NCBI GenBank assembly: GCA_027459625.1
Contig: DAIDHP010000004.1
Location: 169,276 to 233,275 of the forward strand
Length of the DNA stretch: 64,000 nucleotides
Reading direction: 5' to 3'
Source of the DNA: Chthonomonadales bacterium
GTDB lineage: Bacteria > Armatimonadota > Chthonomonadetes > Chthonomonadales > CAJBBX01
The position numbers and the translations under genes were made by a program. Below, piece by piece: positions 44,266 through 54,275 of the stretch (positions within the stretch are counted from its first letter, which is position 1; every line of letters begins with the position of its first letter). Under the pieces are notes generated by a model. It was not told the origin of the DNA and did not search any database. It saw nothing but the letters and a program-made list of their open reading frames with translations.

Positions 44266-45585
44266 ATGAGTTCCAAAACAAGCCGTCGTGATTTTATTAA
44301 GCAGACGGCGTTTACGACCATTGCGATTTGGGCATCGGATAGGGCGTGGGCCAAAGGTGGCAAATCCCCCAATGATCGCGTTCAAATCGCCTGCATCGGC
44401 GTCGGCGGAAAAGGGGAGAGTGACACTGCGAACGCAAATAAATACGGCACGGTCATCGCAATTTGCGACGTTGATGACAACACTTTAAACGCTGCTTCGC
44501 AGAAATACCCAAACGCGAAAAAATATAATGACTACCGAAAAATGCTTGAGGCGATGGATAAGGATATCGACGCAGTGACCGTAAGCACTCCCGACCATCA
44601 TCACGGTCCTGCGGATAGCATGGCAATCTCCATGGGCAAGCACTGTTACGGTCAGAAGCCATTGACCCACAGTGTTTTCGAGACACGTCATTTGGAGCAA
44701 CTTGCGCGAGCAAAGAAGGTTGTCACCCAAATGGGCAACCAAGGTACCGCAAACAACTCCATGAGAGAGGCGGCATACAAGGTTCGTGCAGGCATGATTG
44801 GCAACGTTTCGGAAGTGCATGTATGGACGAACCGTCCGATATGGCCCCAGGGGGTTGAGGTGCCTCCATCCGAACCCGTACCGTCCTATTTGCACTGGGA
44901 CTACTGGATCGGTCCTCGCAAGAAGCGTCCGTACTCCAGCAAATATGAGCCCTTCGTATGGCGCGGTTTCTGGTCGTTCGGAACGGGTGCGATGGGGGAT
45001 ATGGGCTGCCATACCATCAATCTGCCGTTCATGGCGCTTGATCTCCGCAACCCGATATACGCCGTGGCGGAAACTTCCGGCAACAACAAGATAAGCTATC
45101 CGATCTCCTCCAAGATTGAATGGCATTTCGACAAGAATGAATTCCACGGCCCGCTGAAAATGTGGTGGTACGATGGCGGCAAGTTGCCTCCTTCCGACCT
45201 GCTGCCGGGAGTGGAATTGCCAAGCAGTGGATCGCTTATGATCGGTGACAAAGGCAAACTCTTCGCACCTGGCGATACGGGGGATGTGTCCAAAGTGTAT
45301 GGCGGAGTGGATGTGGGGGAGGTCTCCTATCCCGTATCTCCCGGAGCATGGGAGGATGGTCACTGGATGGAGTTCATTAACGCCATCAAGGGCGAGGGTA
45401 CAACGATGTCCAATTTCCCGGATTACGCAGGGCCATTAACGGAAACGTGCCTCGTTGGCAATTTGGCGGTCTGGATGGACGGCACCTCGTTTGAGTGGGA
45501 TTCCAAGAATATGAAAGCTAAGGGGGCTCCCGAGCTTGATCCGTGGATCCATCCGCGCTTCCTGAATGGATACAAGCTTTACTAA
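44266..45585 (+). CDS. Tat-exported Gfo/Idh/MocA-family oxidoreductase
   Basis: The protein has 439 residues. It has a twin-arginine signal (TSRRDFIKQTAFTTIAIWASDRAWA) and a Rossmann domain with QIACIGVGGKGESD. The catalytic-type segment is EKP-like (YGQKPLTHSVFETRHL), with GPADSMAISMGKHC nearby. The C-terminal domain contains WRGFWSFGTGAMGDMGCHTINLPF. The family uses NAD(P) to oxidise or epimerise sugars; secreted members carry tightly bound cofactor. GAGGAGGAAG precedes the ATG. A perfect terminator follows, directly abutting a group II intron. Confidence 0.92.
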   Translation: MSSKTSRRDFIKQTAFTTIAIWASDRAWAKGGKSPNDRVQIACIGVGGKGESDTANANKYGTVIAICDVDDNTLNAASQKYPNAKKYNDYRKMLEAMDKDIDAVTVSTPDHHHGPADSMAISMGKHCYGQKPLTHSVFETRHLEQLARAKKVVTQMGNQGTANNSMREAAYKVRAGMIGNVSEVHVWTNRPIWPQGVEVPPSEPVPSYLHWDYWIGPRKKRPYSSKYEPFVWRGFWSFGTGAMGDMGCHTINLPFMALDLRNPIYAVAETSGNNKISYPISSKIEWHFDKNEFHGPLKMWWYDGGKLPPSDLLPGVELPSSGSLMIGDKGKLFAPGDTGDVSKVYGGVDVGEVSYPVSPGAWEDGHWMEFINAIKGEGTTMSNFPDYAGPLTETCLVGNLAVWMDGTSFEWDSKNMKAKGAPELDPWIHPRFLNGYKLY

Positions 45586-45614
45586 TAAAGCGGAACCTCG
45601 GTTTCGGACGAATT

Positions 45615-45650
45615 AAAGGGGCGATTGCACAAATCGCCCCTTTGTTCTTT
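45615..45650 (+). terminator. Strong intrinsic terminator, intron insertion point
   Basis: AAAGGGGCGATT pairs perfectly with AATCGCCCCTTT (12 bp, 5-base loop) and is followed by GTTCTTT. The group II intron appears to start immediately behind it. Confidence 0.93.
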
Positions 45651-47587
45651 GTATGCCGGGCATGTTCATGCTCTCGGAGGTGCAAGTCCTCTACGGTGCA
45701 GGAAACCGTAACCGTTAAGCGAAGGCAAGGGCGTCACTGCGAAGTGGGGTCTGAAAGAAGCCGGAGCCACAGTCACGACCTGACGAACAGAAATCGGATA
45801 TAAGGCAATGAGCGATGGGTGAGCTGGCAAAAGACAGTCAAACCCGTGGTTTCCAACACTGGCTCGTGGTAAATCCGGCAGGTTCGGGACGAAAGTGCAT
45901 GAACTTATCCCGGGATATCTGGCGTCCCGCCTCGTGAGGAGGCTACCAAACGGGTAACCGTCTGGGAAGGGACGTCAGAAGTCAGCAGAGGTCATAGTAC
46001 TCATCAAACGCGAACCGCTTATTGGCGAAGCATGTCACCCCGGCGGTGAGACGCGGTGAGGAAGTACGGAACACACAATCACAAGGGAGCGGAGGTTTCC
46101 TCGGAGTGGTAATGAGACGGAAAACCAATAACTCAGCGGTTAACGCGGAACAATTGGCCTTCGTGTGGGAGGATGCTGGTGAAGTCCTGCCGGAGCCCAC
46201 GCAAGGGTCTAAACCATCCCCGGCGGATACGTCCATGCGAACCTTGACGCAGAATCTCATGGAAGCAATTGTACTACGCAGCAATATGAGCCAGGCCTTA
46301 AAGCGAGTTCGTACGAATGGTGGTTCAGCGGGAATAGACGGTATGACTGTGAAGGAACTGCAGGCATATCTTAAGGAACACTGGCTCCGTATTCGTAAAG
46401 AACTGTTAGACGGCACTTACCAACCCCAACCGGTAAGACGAGTTGAGATACCAAAACCGGATGGGGGAGTGCGGCTTCTTGGCATTCCTACGGTTGTAGA
46501 CCGTCTGGTTCAGCAAGCTATATCACAAGTGCTGAACCCTCTTTATGACCCAACGTTTTCCACCTCAAGCTATGGTTTCAGACCGGGAAAGAGTGCGCAT
46601 GACGCAATTTCGGCGGCTAAGAAGCACATGTCGGAAGGTGGAAATTGGGTTGTGGACCTTGACCTTGAAAAGTTCTTCGACCGGGTAAACCATGATATCC
46701 TTATGGGTCGTCTTGCTAAACGTATTGGAGATAAACGGCTGCTTGGCCTAATTCGCCGATATCTGGAAGCGGGAGTACTTCTTAATGGTGTGATGGTTGC
46801 AACCGAGGAAGGAACTCCTCAGGGCGGTCCCTTATCACCACTGCTCGCCAACATCCTTCTGGATGACCTTGACAAAGAGTTGGAGCGGCGCGGACATCGG
46901 TTTTGCCGATACGCGGACGACTGCAATATCTATGTTCGGAGCAGGCGATCCGGGGAACGAACGATGCTCACGGTTACGCGATATCTGGAAACAGTGCTAA
47001 AGCTGAAGGTCAACAGGCTGAAGAGTGCGGTTGACCATCCTGCCAATCGCAAGTTTCTGGGTTTCACGCTCGCACGGTTCAAAGGCGATATTCGCCAATT
47101 GATATCCGCTAAGAGCAAGAAGCGCATGATGGATAAAGTTCGCGCTATCACGCGGCGAAACCGGGGAGTGAGCTTTGATACGGTGATAGCGGAGTTACGT
47201 TCCTTCACGGACGGATGGATGGGCTACTTTTGGCGCGCCCACACGCCAAGCGTCTTTAAGGACGTTGACTCATGGATACGCAGGCGTCTTCGGTGCTACC
47301 AATGGAAGCTCTGGAAACGCTGGCGCACCCGTGCGATAAACATGGTCAAAGCGGGGGTGGGTCCATATCTGGCTTATGGCATCGCTCTTAAAGGGTGCGG
47401 TCCCTGGCGTGCGTCGGACTCACCGGCAATGAAAAGGGCATTGACCAATAAGAGACTGGGGCGCTGCGCGGATACTCCAGCTTGTATGAACGTTATCTGT
47501 CGTTTGCGAAGGTGTGAACCGCCCGGTGCGGACCCGCATGCCGGGTGGTGTGGGAGGCGGGATCAGTAATGACCCCGCCTACCCGAT
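45651..47587 (+). mobile_element. Group II intron
   Basis: The 5' end probably lies at GTATGCCGGGC (45651), which would be a variant of the usual GTGYG start. A long structured 5' region without coding capacity follows (to about 46110), including the CTGACGAACAG and AGCAGAGGTCATAGTAC blocks common before maturase genes. The maturase ORF comes next, then domain V (about 47515-47552, AACCGCCCGGTGCGGACC and CCGGGTGGTGTGGG halves). Domain VI has a GGCGGG/CCCGCC stem and a bulged A, ending in TACCCGAT (47587). Boundaries are inferred from conserved ends and may be off by some bases. Confidence 0.85.
46112..47569 (+). CDS. ltrA: Group II intron reverse transcriptase/maturase, C terminus frameshifted
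   Basis: The ORF reads open from 46022; the ATG at 46112 is a likelier start. Reverse transcriptase blocks are present: GIDGMTVKELQ, RPLGIPTVVDRLVQQA-type, SSYGFRPGKSAHDA, DLDLEKFFDRVNHD, GTPQGGPLSPLLANILL and the catalytic FCRYADDC. A maturase domain follows (FTLARFKGDI, VIAELRSFTDGWMGYF). No HNH endonuclease is visible. The last residues in this frame run into domain V. In the -1 frame, codons from 47470 read GYSSLYERYLSFAKV and stop at 47517, which looks like the ancestral C terminus, so a one-base loss near 47455-47470 is likely. Confidence 0.88.
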   Translation: MRRKTNNSAVNAEQLAFVWEDAGEVLPEPTQGSKPSPADTSMRTLTQNLMEAIVLRSNMSQALKRVRTNGGSAGIDGMTVKELQAYLKEHWLRIRKELLDGTYQPQPVRRVEIPKPDGGVRLLGIPTVVDRLVQQAISQVLNPLYDPTFSTSSYGFRPGKSAHDAISAAKKHMSEGGNWVVDLDLEKFFDRVNHDILMGRLAKRIGDKRLLGLIRRYLEAGVLLNGVMVATEEGTPQGGPLSPLLANILLDDLDKELERRGHRFCRYADDCNIYVRSRRSGERTMLTVTRYLETVLKLKVNRLKSAVDHPANRKFLGFTLARFKGDIRQLISAKSKKRMMDKVRAITRRNRGVSFDTVIAELRSFTDGWMGYFWRAHTPSVFKDVDSWIRRRLRCYQWKLWKRWRTRAINMVKAGVGPYLAYGIALKGCGPWRASDSPAMKRALTNKRLGRCADTPACMNVICRLRRCEPPGADPHAGWCGRRDQ

Positions 47588-48185
47588 TCGGTCTCCGTAG
47601 GTCGTCAATATCGGCGTTGCGGGTGGTTGCGGAATTATCCACTCGGGAGCGTCGTTAAGGGTGAGATGAGCGGTGCAATCCGAATTTTCAGTTTTTTGCA
47701 AGTGTCTCATGCGATATCGAGTAAGACCAATTCACCTCTTCCGTTATTTTATCCTCATCCAGGTGTTCCCACGTTCAGGTTGTATCCTTTTAAAAGTAGG
47801 ATGAGACCGGGTTTTCCCGTTCAAGATAAGGGAGCTGCTTAAGTATCCTCATTAAGGAGTATGGATCACCTCCCAGGTTATTTCACTTCATACACCCTTC
47901 GCATCGCTCTTAGTCCCTTCCGTTTTCCTTGATTTTATGCACCCGGTAAGGGGATGCGATGAAGTATAATGTGTGGATATGAATTCCCTCAATTGTTATG
48001 ATTTCCATAGGATTAGACACATCTTGTTATGATGTGTTTGAGGGTAAAATTGGAATGATGTAACGATAAAGCATTGCGGACTTCCATCCCCTTAGGCGGG
48101 ATGGGGGAGTTTATGCGTCACCTCTGTTTTGACTTGCTGCTGTTATTTAAATTGCGCGTCCAATTCGATCACATGAGGGCTTACG
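47588..48185. other. Gene-free interval behind intron
   Basis: These 598 bases contain a possible divergent palindromic repeat (47622-47707). There is an inverted repeat ACACATC/GATGTGT (48017-48037) and a CCATCCC/GGGATGG hairpin (48084-48104). I see no convincing gene or RNA gene. Promoter elements for the DUF6785 gene are presumably near 48000-48170, but no clear pair stands out. Confidence 0.4.
47622..47707. repeat. Dispersed palindromic repeat, possible divergent copy D
   Basis: The left end GGTGGTTGCGGAATT resembles the inverted right end of copy B (TTTTGCAACCACC). The right end TTTTTTGCAAGTGTCTC resembles TTTTGCAATTACCTC. The length of 86 bases fits the family, but the similarity is weak. 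Confidence 0.3.
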
Positions 48186-50189
48186 ATGGTCATGAAAAAC
48201 GCGGTGAATTCGGGTGATACATCCTTGGCGCAAAAGACCGGACCAAAAATCCTCACTCTGCGCTCTCTCTTACTTGGACTGATTCTCACAGCCGTGACGG
48301 ATTTTTGGATTCATTGGGCGGAATTGGTGCTCGGTCAAAAAGGGCATACCGCCTTGGCGAACACCAGCATCCCCGTAGGGGCGTTCAACGTACTGTTTTT
48401 ATTGGTTATCATTAATATCCTTCTGACCAAATTCCTAAAGCCATACGCATTCTCGCAAGGGGAGTTGCTGGTCATTTATGTCATGATGACCGTCTCGACG
48501 GTTATCTCCTCTTCCGGTGGGATCCATTTTATCGTCCCCACCATCACCGCCGCCTTCTTCTATGGCAGGCAAGGTAACGGATGGGACACGCAATTCTTCA
48601 AATACATCCCGAACTGGATCGCGGTAAAAAGTCAAAGTGCGTTGGATGGTTTTTACGAGGGCAATTCTCACGTTCCCTGGCATATTTGGGCAAAGCCCAT
48701 GATTGCATGGGTGGGATTTCTCGTTATTTTCTCCCTGGCTACGCTATGCATCGTAATTATCCTGCGCAGGCAGTGGTCGGATAGGGAGCGTTTGGCGTTT
48801 CCCACGGTCATCGTGCCCACGGAGATGATCAGAGACGGGGAAGGATTTTTAACAAACAAGTTGCTTTGGATCGGGTTCGCGATTCCATTTTGCATAGATG
48901 TCATCAACACCATTCACATGAATATCCCCTCCGTACCATATTTCCCCACGCGAACCACGGATCAGCCCGACCTGCTAAACCTGTTCACTTCGCCTCCATA
49001 CAACGCCATTGGAAGCACGCCCATCTCCTTTTATCCGTTCGTGCTAGGGATCGCCTATCTGCTTTCGGTCGAGATGACCTTTAGTTGCTGGTTTTTCTGG
49101 CTTGTCACAAAGATCGAGTTTGTTGTCGGCGCGGCAACGGGAATCAATTCAGGCGGGACCGCAGGCGGCATGAGCGCGTTCCCATATATCGGTCACCAAG
49201 GAGCGGGGGCGTTTATCGCCCTTACATTTGTGGGATTATGGATTTCGAGGGGTTATTTGCGGGAGGTGTGGATAATCGCCTTTTCCAAGAGGAAAGCGAA
49301 CATACAAGGGCTTTCTGACAAGGAGGAGTCTGCGCCTTACCGTTTAGCGTTTATTGGATTGGCAATATGCATGATACTGCTTGTCGGATGGTGCACGTAC
49401 GCCGGAATGAGAAGTGGCGTGGCTATTATTCTTATTCTTTTGTCGCTCACTTACATGATCGCGGCTACGCGAATACGTGCGGAGACCGGAAACGCCTGGC
49501 TATGGGGACCGAATGTGGACGCCTACAAAGTGATGACAACCACTTTTGGCTCCAATGCATTCACCCCTACGGACCTTACTATCCTAGCCTATGTGCGCAA
49601 CGCCATCGCCAATTTCGATCTGCGCTGCATCACTATGCCTAATCAGTTCGATGCGTACAAGATGGCGGACACGTTAAAAGTCAACAAGCGTCAGTTAACC
49701 ATCGCCATGGTGCTGGCTTTGGCTTTCGGGATCGCGGTCTCTTTCGCGATCGCCCTGATGATTTGGTATGCGTTCGGTGCGGGCGCGAAATGCGAGCCGT
49801 GGCGCACCTACATGGGCAGGGTGCCTTTTGATCAATTAAGTGATGCCTTGAAGACTCCAGTGAAAACAGATCTTCCCGGAACAATGGCGATGGGCGTGGG
49901 ATTCCTGATCACGACCGTGCTGATGTTCATGCGATCCCAATTCATCTGGTGGCCGTTTCATCCCGTGGGATATGCGATGGCGAACACCAACACGATGAAT
50001 GCGGTTTGGCTGCCATTTTTCCTTGCATGGCTTACAAAAACGCTCATTCTTCATTACGGAGGAATGAGGTTGTATCGAAAATCGCTTCCATTTTTCTATG
50101 GTATGATTATAGGAGACTTTCTTGCGGGAGGTCTGACCACGCTCACAGGCTGTCTGACTGGCATTAATGTCTATCCTATTAACTGGTGA
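48186..50189 (+). CDS. DUF6785/DUF6784 polytopic membrane protein
   Basis: The protein has 667 residues and roughly 12-14 hydrophobic helices, for example LLLGLILTAVTDFWIHWAEL and FNVLFLLVIINILLTKFL. Characteristic segments include SGGIHFIVPTITAAFFYG, AFPTVIVPTEMI, SGGTAGGMSAFPYIGHQGAGAF and FHPVGYAMANTNTMNAVWLPFFLAW. The size and GG-rich re-entrant loops recall the OPT oligopeptide transporter superfamily, so a transporter role is a guess. Start at ATG 48186, with GAGGG upstream. It is followed by a GH5 glycosidase. Confidence 0.75.
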   Translation: MVMKNAVNSGDTSLAQKTGPKILTLRSLLLGLILTAVTDFWIHWAELVLGQKGHTALANTSIPVGAFNVLFLLVIINILLTKFLKPYAFSQGELLVIYVMMTVSTVISSSGGIHFIVPTITAAFFYGRQGNGWDTQFFKYIPNWIAVKSQSALDGFYEGNSHVPWHIWAKPMIAWVGFLVIFSLATLCIVIILRRQWSDRERLAFPTVIVPTEMIRDGEGFLTNKLLWIGFAIPFCIDVINTIHMNIPSVPYFPTRTTDQPDLLNLFTSPPYNAIGSTPISFYPFVLGIAYLLSVEMTFSCWFFWLVTKIEFVVGAATGINSGGTAGGMSAFPYIGHQGAGAFIALTFVGLWISRGYLREVWIIAFSKRKANIQGLSDKEESAPYRLAFIGLAICMILLVGWCTYAGMRSGVAIILILLSLTYMIAATRIRAETGNAWLWGPNVDAYKVMTTTFGSNAFTPTDLTILAYVRNAIANFDLRCITMPNQFDAYKMADTLKVNKRQLTIAMVLALAFGIAVSFAIALMIWYAFGAGAKCEPWRTYMGRVPFDQLSDALKTPVKTDLPGTMAMGVGFLITTVLMFMRSQFIWWPFHPVGYAMANTNTMNAVWLPFFLAWLTKTLILHYGGMRLYRKSLPFFYGMIIGDFLAGGLTTLTGCLTGINVYPINW

Positions 50190-50288
50190 GGCGATTGCAC
50201 TCTTCGGCAGAAGAGACCCAATCCCCTTTTTACAGTATCATGTGATCGATGATACGAGAATATTGCAGGCTTCCGTGGTAAAGGAATT

Positions 50289-51341
50289 ATGAAATACGTA
50301 AAGACGTGTCCCATTCAATGCGTTTCTCTATTGTGCATTGGTTTGTTAATGATGTTTGTGTCTTCTTCCGGATTTTGTCAAAATCAACCGCCTGCATTGC
50401 ATGCCGCGGGCGATCTTATAAAAACAAGCGAAGGTAAAACCGTGCGTTTGCAGGGTGTCAATATTCCTAGTTTGGAGTGGTCCAATACGGGGGAGCAGGT
50501 GCTGAAATCCGTTGGCGTCGCCATGGGGGATTGGAAGGCGAACGTCATAAGGCTGCCGTTGGCGCAGGATAGATGGTTTGGGAAGGCTTCGGGACAAAAT
50601 GATGGCGGCAAGGCGTATCGAGCGATAGTACAGCAGGTGGTGTCGGCGATATCATCTCACCAAGGGTATGTGATTTTGGATCTTCACTGGTCCGACATGG
50701 GGCGATGGGGTGAGAATATCGGACAGCACAAGATGCCTGACGATAACAGCGCTCTGTTCTGGAAATCCGTTGCGAAGGAGTATGCCAATAATCCCGCGGT
50801 TCTCTTTGATCTGTACAATGAACCCCACGATGTATCCTGGGATGTATGGAAAAATGGCGGTGAAGTAACCGAGGAGGTGAAAGGAACCAACGTCACCTAT
50901 CACTCTCCGGGCATGCAGTCGCTTCTGGATACGGTGAGAGCCGTTGGTGCGAAAAACTTGGCGGTGGTTGGAGGATTGGATTGGGCTTATGATCTCACGG
51001 GAGTGATGAACGGCTACGCACTATCGGATTCTGACGGCGTGGGTATTATCTACTCCAGCCATATCTATCCATGGAAGAGAGATTGGGAGGGCAAGGTGGC
51101 TATCGCTGCGAAGAAATATCCGGTGATTCTCGGGGAGGTGGGATGTCAACCCGACCCGAAGCAGGAGGATCCGTCAATCTGGGCTCCCAAAGTGTTAGCA
51201 TTCATAGAAAAGTATCAGCTTAACTGGACAGCATGGTCGTTTCACCCGGGGGCGTCCCCATGCCTGATAACGGATTTCAAAACCTACAATCCCACGCCTT
51301 ATTGGGGGGTGTACGTGAAGAAAGTGCTTTCAGGAAGCTAA
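50289..51341 (+). CDS. Secreted GH5-family glycoside hydrolase (cellulase-like)
   Basis: The product has 350 residues. A signal peptide (about 1-31) is followed by a GH5 (beta/alpha)8 barrel: RLQGVNIPSLEW, VIRLPLAQDRW, YVILDLHWSD, and the acid/base Glu178 in LYNEPHD. Later come SSHIYPW, the nucleophile Glu283 in VILGEVGC, and WTAWSFHPG. It likely hydrolyses beta-1,4-glucan or mannan outside the cytoplasm. It lies 99 bases after DUF6785 and ends only 4 bases before the convergent queC. Confidence 0.93.
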   Translation: MKYVKTCPIQCVSLLCIGLLMMFVSSSGFCQNQPPALHAAGDLIKTSEGKTVRLQGVNIPSLEWSNTGEQVLKSVGVAMGDWKANVIRLPLAQDRWFGKASGQNDGGKAYRAIVQQVVSAISSHQGYVILDLHWSDMGRWGENIGQHKMPDDNSALFWKSVAKEYANNPAVLFDLYNEPHDVSWDVWKNGGEVTEEVKGTNVTYHSPGMQSLLDTVRAVGAKNLAVVGGLDWAYDLTGVMNGYALSDSDGVGIIYSSHIYPWKRDWEGKVAIAAKKYPVILGEVGCQPDPKQEDPSIWAPKVLAFIEKYQLNWTAWSFHPGASPCLITDFKTYNPTPYWGVYVKKVLSGS

Positions 51342-51345
51342 GCTA

Positions 51346-52077
51346 TTAAAGGTAGTCTGGCCGTGTGAGGTATGGTATGGGATCCTCCATTCCGGCTTTT
51401 TGAAATCCGCGGAGGCGAAGTGCGCAGGAATCACACACCCCGCACGCCAAATCCTCGTTTTGGTAACAAGACCAAGTCAGATGAAGAGGCGCGCCCAATT
51501 CAGCGCCCTTGAGGATGATCGCCTCCTTGGACATATGGATGATTGGCGTTTCTATGCGAATGTCCCCCTTCGCCGTTCCAAGCCTTATCACTTCATTGAA
51601 TGCCTCATAATACTCCGGCCTGCAATCGGGATACCCGCTGGAATCCTCGTAAACGGCGCCAATGAAGATGCGCTCCGCGCCGACCGTTTCCGCCCAACTG
51701 ACAGCTATGGAGAGGATGTGCGCGTTGCGAAAAGGGACGTATGAGGTTGGGATATCCATGTTTTCCAAATTGGCTTTGGTAACCGGCATCCGTTCATCCG
51801 TCAGGGATGACCCGCCAATTTTGGCGAGATGCTCAATGGAGACCACCAATTGATTCCTTTCCCCCATATCGTAGTACTCCGCCAAGTCTCGAAACGCCTT
51901 AAGTTCGCGCTTTTCCGTGCGCTGCCCGTAGTTCATATGAAGAAAAAGGAGTTGATAGCCATACAGCCGGGCTATTGCGGTTGTCACGCAACTGTCCATT
52001 CCCCCTGAAACCAGAATGATCGCTTTTTTCAATTGATCCTGTTGGTTTTCAGTTGTTATCTTTTGCATATCCCCCAT
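51346..52077 (-). CDS. queC: 7-cyano-7-deazaguanine synthase
   Basis: The enzyme has 243 residues. It has the PP-loop ATP-binding motif VSGGMDSCVTTAIA and zinc ligands in CYQNEDLACGVCDSC. The family segments LLFLHMNYGQRTEKRELKAF and VPFRNAHILSIAVSWAE are present. QueC makes preQ0, the precursor of queuosine in tRNA and of 7-deazaguanine DNA modifications. It begins 37 bases after hypE and is probably in the same transcript. No queD, queE or queF is in the window. Confidence 0.96.
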   Translation of the reverse strand: MGDMQKITTENQQDQLKKAIILVSGGMDSCVTTAIARLYGYQLLFLHMNYGQRTEKRELKAFRDLAEYYDMGERNQLVVSIEHLAKIGGSSLTDERMPVTKANLENMDIPTSYVPFRNAHILSIAVSWAETVGAERIFIGAVYEDSSGYPDCRPEYYEAFNEVIRLGTAKGDIRIETPIIHMSKEAIILKGAELGAPLHLTWSCYQNEDLACGVCDSCALRLRGFQKAGMEDPIPYLTRPDYL

Positions 52078-52114
52078 CCCATATTCCTTTGCTCCAACCT
52101 GTAACTGGACTGTC

Positions 52115-53191
52115 TCAGCAAATCCTCGGCAATTGCTCCCCGCTGAGCATATCCACGATGCGGTTCGAGCCGATCCTGCTCCTCATCGTGACGACGCCCT
52201 TCTCATCTTTTTGCACCTTTCCGATTACGGAGGCTCCTTCGCCCAAAGGATTGGATTGAAGTATCCGCAACGCTTGCGCTGCGTACTCCTCCGGAAGGAT
52301 GCAGATGAACCTTCCCTCGTTCGCAACGTACAGGGGATCGAACCCGAGTATCTCGCACGCCCCCTGCACGTCCTCCCGAACGGGTATCGATTTCTCCTCG
52401 ATATGCAGGTGCAATCCGCAACCTTCGGATATCTCGATCAGCGCCGAAGCCAATCCGCCTCTGGTTAGGTCTCGAAGGCAATGCACTGGAATGTGAGCAT
52501 CCAATAGCGATCCCACGATGCCATGTAAAGGAGCGCAGTCGCTTTCGATTACGGTTTCAAACTCCAAACCTTCGCGCACCGCCATGATGGCTATCCCGTG
52601 ACGGCCTATGTCCCCGCTTAACAGGATGACATCGTCTTCGCTCACTTCGGATGGGGCGATGGTGAGTCCGCTCTCCCGGATTCCTATGCCTGCGGTGTTG
52701 ATATATATCCCGTCGCCCTTGCCGCGATCCACCACCTTCGTATCGCCGGTTACTATTTGCACTCCCGCCTCATTCGCTTGATCGCTCATGGACCGCACCA
52801 CTTTCCAAAGGGTTTCCATCGGAAGCCCCTCTTCGATAACGAATCCCGCGCTGAGATACAGTGGCTTGGCGCCGCACATCGCAAGATCGTTCACCGTGCC
52901 GCACACTGCCAGTTTCCCGATATCCCCGCCGGGGAAGAAAAGCGGTCGGATGACATAAGAATCGGTCGTGAATGCGACATGATTGTTCGGCAACGATAAC
53001 AGTGCGCCGTCGTGGCGTTTATCCAATTCCGGGTTTGAAAATGCGGCTCCGAACATCTTTCCGATCAATTGATGCGTGAGTCTTCCTCCTCCGCCGTGTG
53101 CGAGAAGCACATTAGGATAATCCGAAATCGGGATAGGACAGGCGAAACCGGCGATATCGGTGGCTTTTTCGAGGGACACTTTGTTACTCAT
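52115..53191 (-). CDS. hypE: Hydrogenase maturation protein HypE
   Basis: The protein has 358 residues from the ATG at 53191; the longer frame is not family-like. It has a PurM-like fold with [52 protein letters not shown] and [16 protein letters not shown]. It ends with the essential C-terminal PRIC cysteine, which carries the carbamoyl that is dehydrated to cyanide. It receives carbamoyl from HypF and delivers cyanide with HypC/HypD to the Fe(CN)2CO centre of NiFe hydrogenases. The start is one base from the hypD stop. Confidence 0.97.
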   Translation of the reverse strand: MSNKVSLEKATDIAGFACPIPISDYPNVLLAHGGGGRLTHQLIGKMFGAAFSNPELDKRHDGALLSLPNNHVAFTTDSYVIRPLFFPGGDIGKLAVCGTVNDLAMCGAKPLYLSAGFVIEEGLPMETLWKVVRSMSDQANEAGVQIVTGDTKVVDRGKGDGIYINTAGIGIRESGLTIAPSEVSEDDVILLSGDIGRHGIAIMAVREGLEFETVIESDCAPLHGIVGSLLDAHIPVHCLRDLTRGGLASALIEISEGCGLHLHIEEKSIPVREDVQGACEILGFDPLYVANEGRFICILPEEYAAQALRILQSNPLGEGASVIGKVQKDEKGVVTMRSRIGSNRIVDMLSGEQLPRIC

Positions 53192-53192
53192 T

Positions 53193-54275
53193 CTATTGTT
53201 CGTTCCTTCTGTAACGATAATACGCCGCGCAGGCTCCTTCGGAGGAGACCATCGGCGCCCCGAGGGGATGTTCCGGAATGCATTTATTTCCAAATGAGGG
53301 ACACTCCTGCGGTTTGATAACCCCTTGAAGCACCAGACCGCTTTGGCATTCGAAGGGCTCTTCGGCGGTGTAATCCGATAATCCGAATCTGAGTTCCGCA
53401 TCGAAAGATTGATAGCCCGGCGCCAGCGCCAAACCGCTTTGGGGGATGGAGCCAATGCCTCTCCATTTTCGAGGAACCGTTATGAAAACCTCGGAAACGA
53501 TTTGCTGCGCCTCCCGATTGCCTTCACGCTTAACGGAACGAGCGTATTGGTTCTCCACCTCGCATCGCCCCCCTTCCAATTGCTTTATAACCATCCATAA
53601 TCCTTGCAGGATGTCCAATGGCTCGAAACCGGTGACAACTATCGGCGTATTATATTTCATTGCGATAGGTTCATACTCCGTATATCCCATGACCGTACAG
53701 ACGTGCCCCGCAGCAAGAAACCCTTGCACCCGATTCGTGGGCGAGCTTAATATCGCCTCCATCGCCGGAGGCACCAGCACATGCGACACCAAAAGAGTAA
53801 AATTGGTGATCCCCTGTTTTTTCGCCTGAAATACGGACATTGCGTTAGGCGGAGCCGTGGTTTCAAAACCCACCGCAAAAAAGACCACCTGTTTTGTCGG
53901 GTTCTCCCGCGCCAGTTTCAAGGCGTCCATCGGGGAGTAAACGATACGCACATCCCCTCCGTTCGCTTTTGCGGAGAGAAGATCGCCCTTTGTCCCCGGA
54001 ACGCGCAACATGTCACCGAAGGAGCAAAAAATCACATCCGGGATGGCAGCCATTTGCACCGCTTTGTCTATCTGCTCAATAGGGGTCACGCATACCGGGC
54101 ATCCAGGGCCATGAACCAATGTTATGGATCTGGGAAGCAGGGAATCGATGCCGTATTTGACGATGGAATGAGTCTGCCCACCACATATTTCCATAATCGT
54201 CCATGGGCGGGTCACAATTTGAGCGATGGCGGAACTGATTTTATGCGCATCCTCGGCGTTTCGATACTCATCCAT
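53193..54275 (-). CDS. hypD: Hydrogenase maturation protein HypD
   Basis: The protein has 360 residues from the ATG at 54275 (MDEYRNAED), which overlaps the end of hypC by 8 bases. Signatures include [37 protein letters not shown], and [11 protein letters not shown]. The C-terminal 4Fe-4S cysteine cluster lies around [14 protein letters not shown] and GACAAYYRY. HypD is the scaffold on which, with HypC, Fe(CN)2CO is assembled. Confidence 0.97.
   Translation of the reverse strand: MDEYRNAEDAHKISSAIAQIVTRPWTIMEICGGQTHSIVKYGIDSLLPRSITLVHGPGCPVCVTPIEQIDKAVQMAAIPDVIFCSFGDMLRVPGTKGDLLSAKANGGDVRIVYSPMDALKLARENPTKQVVFFAVGFETTAPPNAMSVFQAKKQGITNFTLLVSHVLVPPAMEAILSSPTNRVQGFLAAGHVCTVMGYTEYEPIAMKYNTPIVVTGFEPLDILQGLWMVIKQLEGGRCEVENQYARSVKREGNREAQQIVSEVFITVPRKWRGIGSIPQSGLALAPGYQSFDAELRFGLSDYTAEEPFECQSGLVLQGVIKPQECPSFGNKCIPEHPLGAPMVSSEGACAAYYRYRRNEQ

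Noticed and set aside
44485..45363. Minus-strand frame of 292 codons inside the Gfo/Idh gene
   Set aside because: Shadow of a clear oxidoreductase; no coherent domain or start.
47950..47970. TATAAT at about 47959 as promoter of the DUF6785 gene
   Set aside because: No -35 hexamer lies at 16-19 bases upstream and the distance to the gene is over 200 bases.
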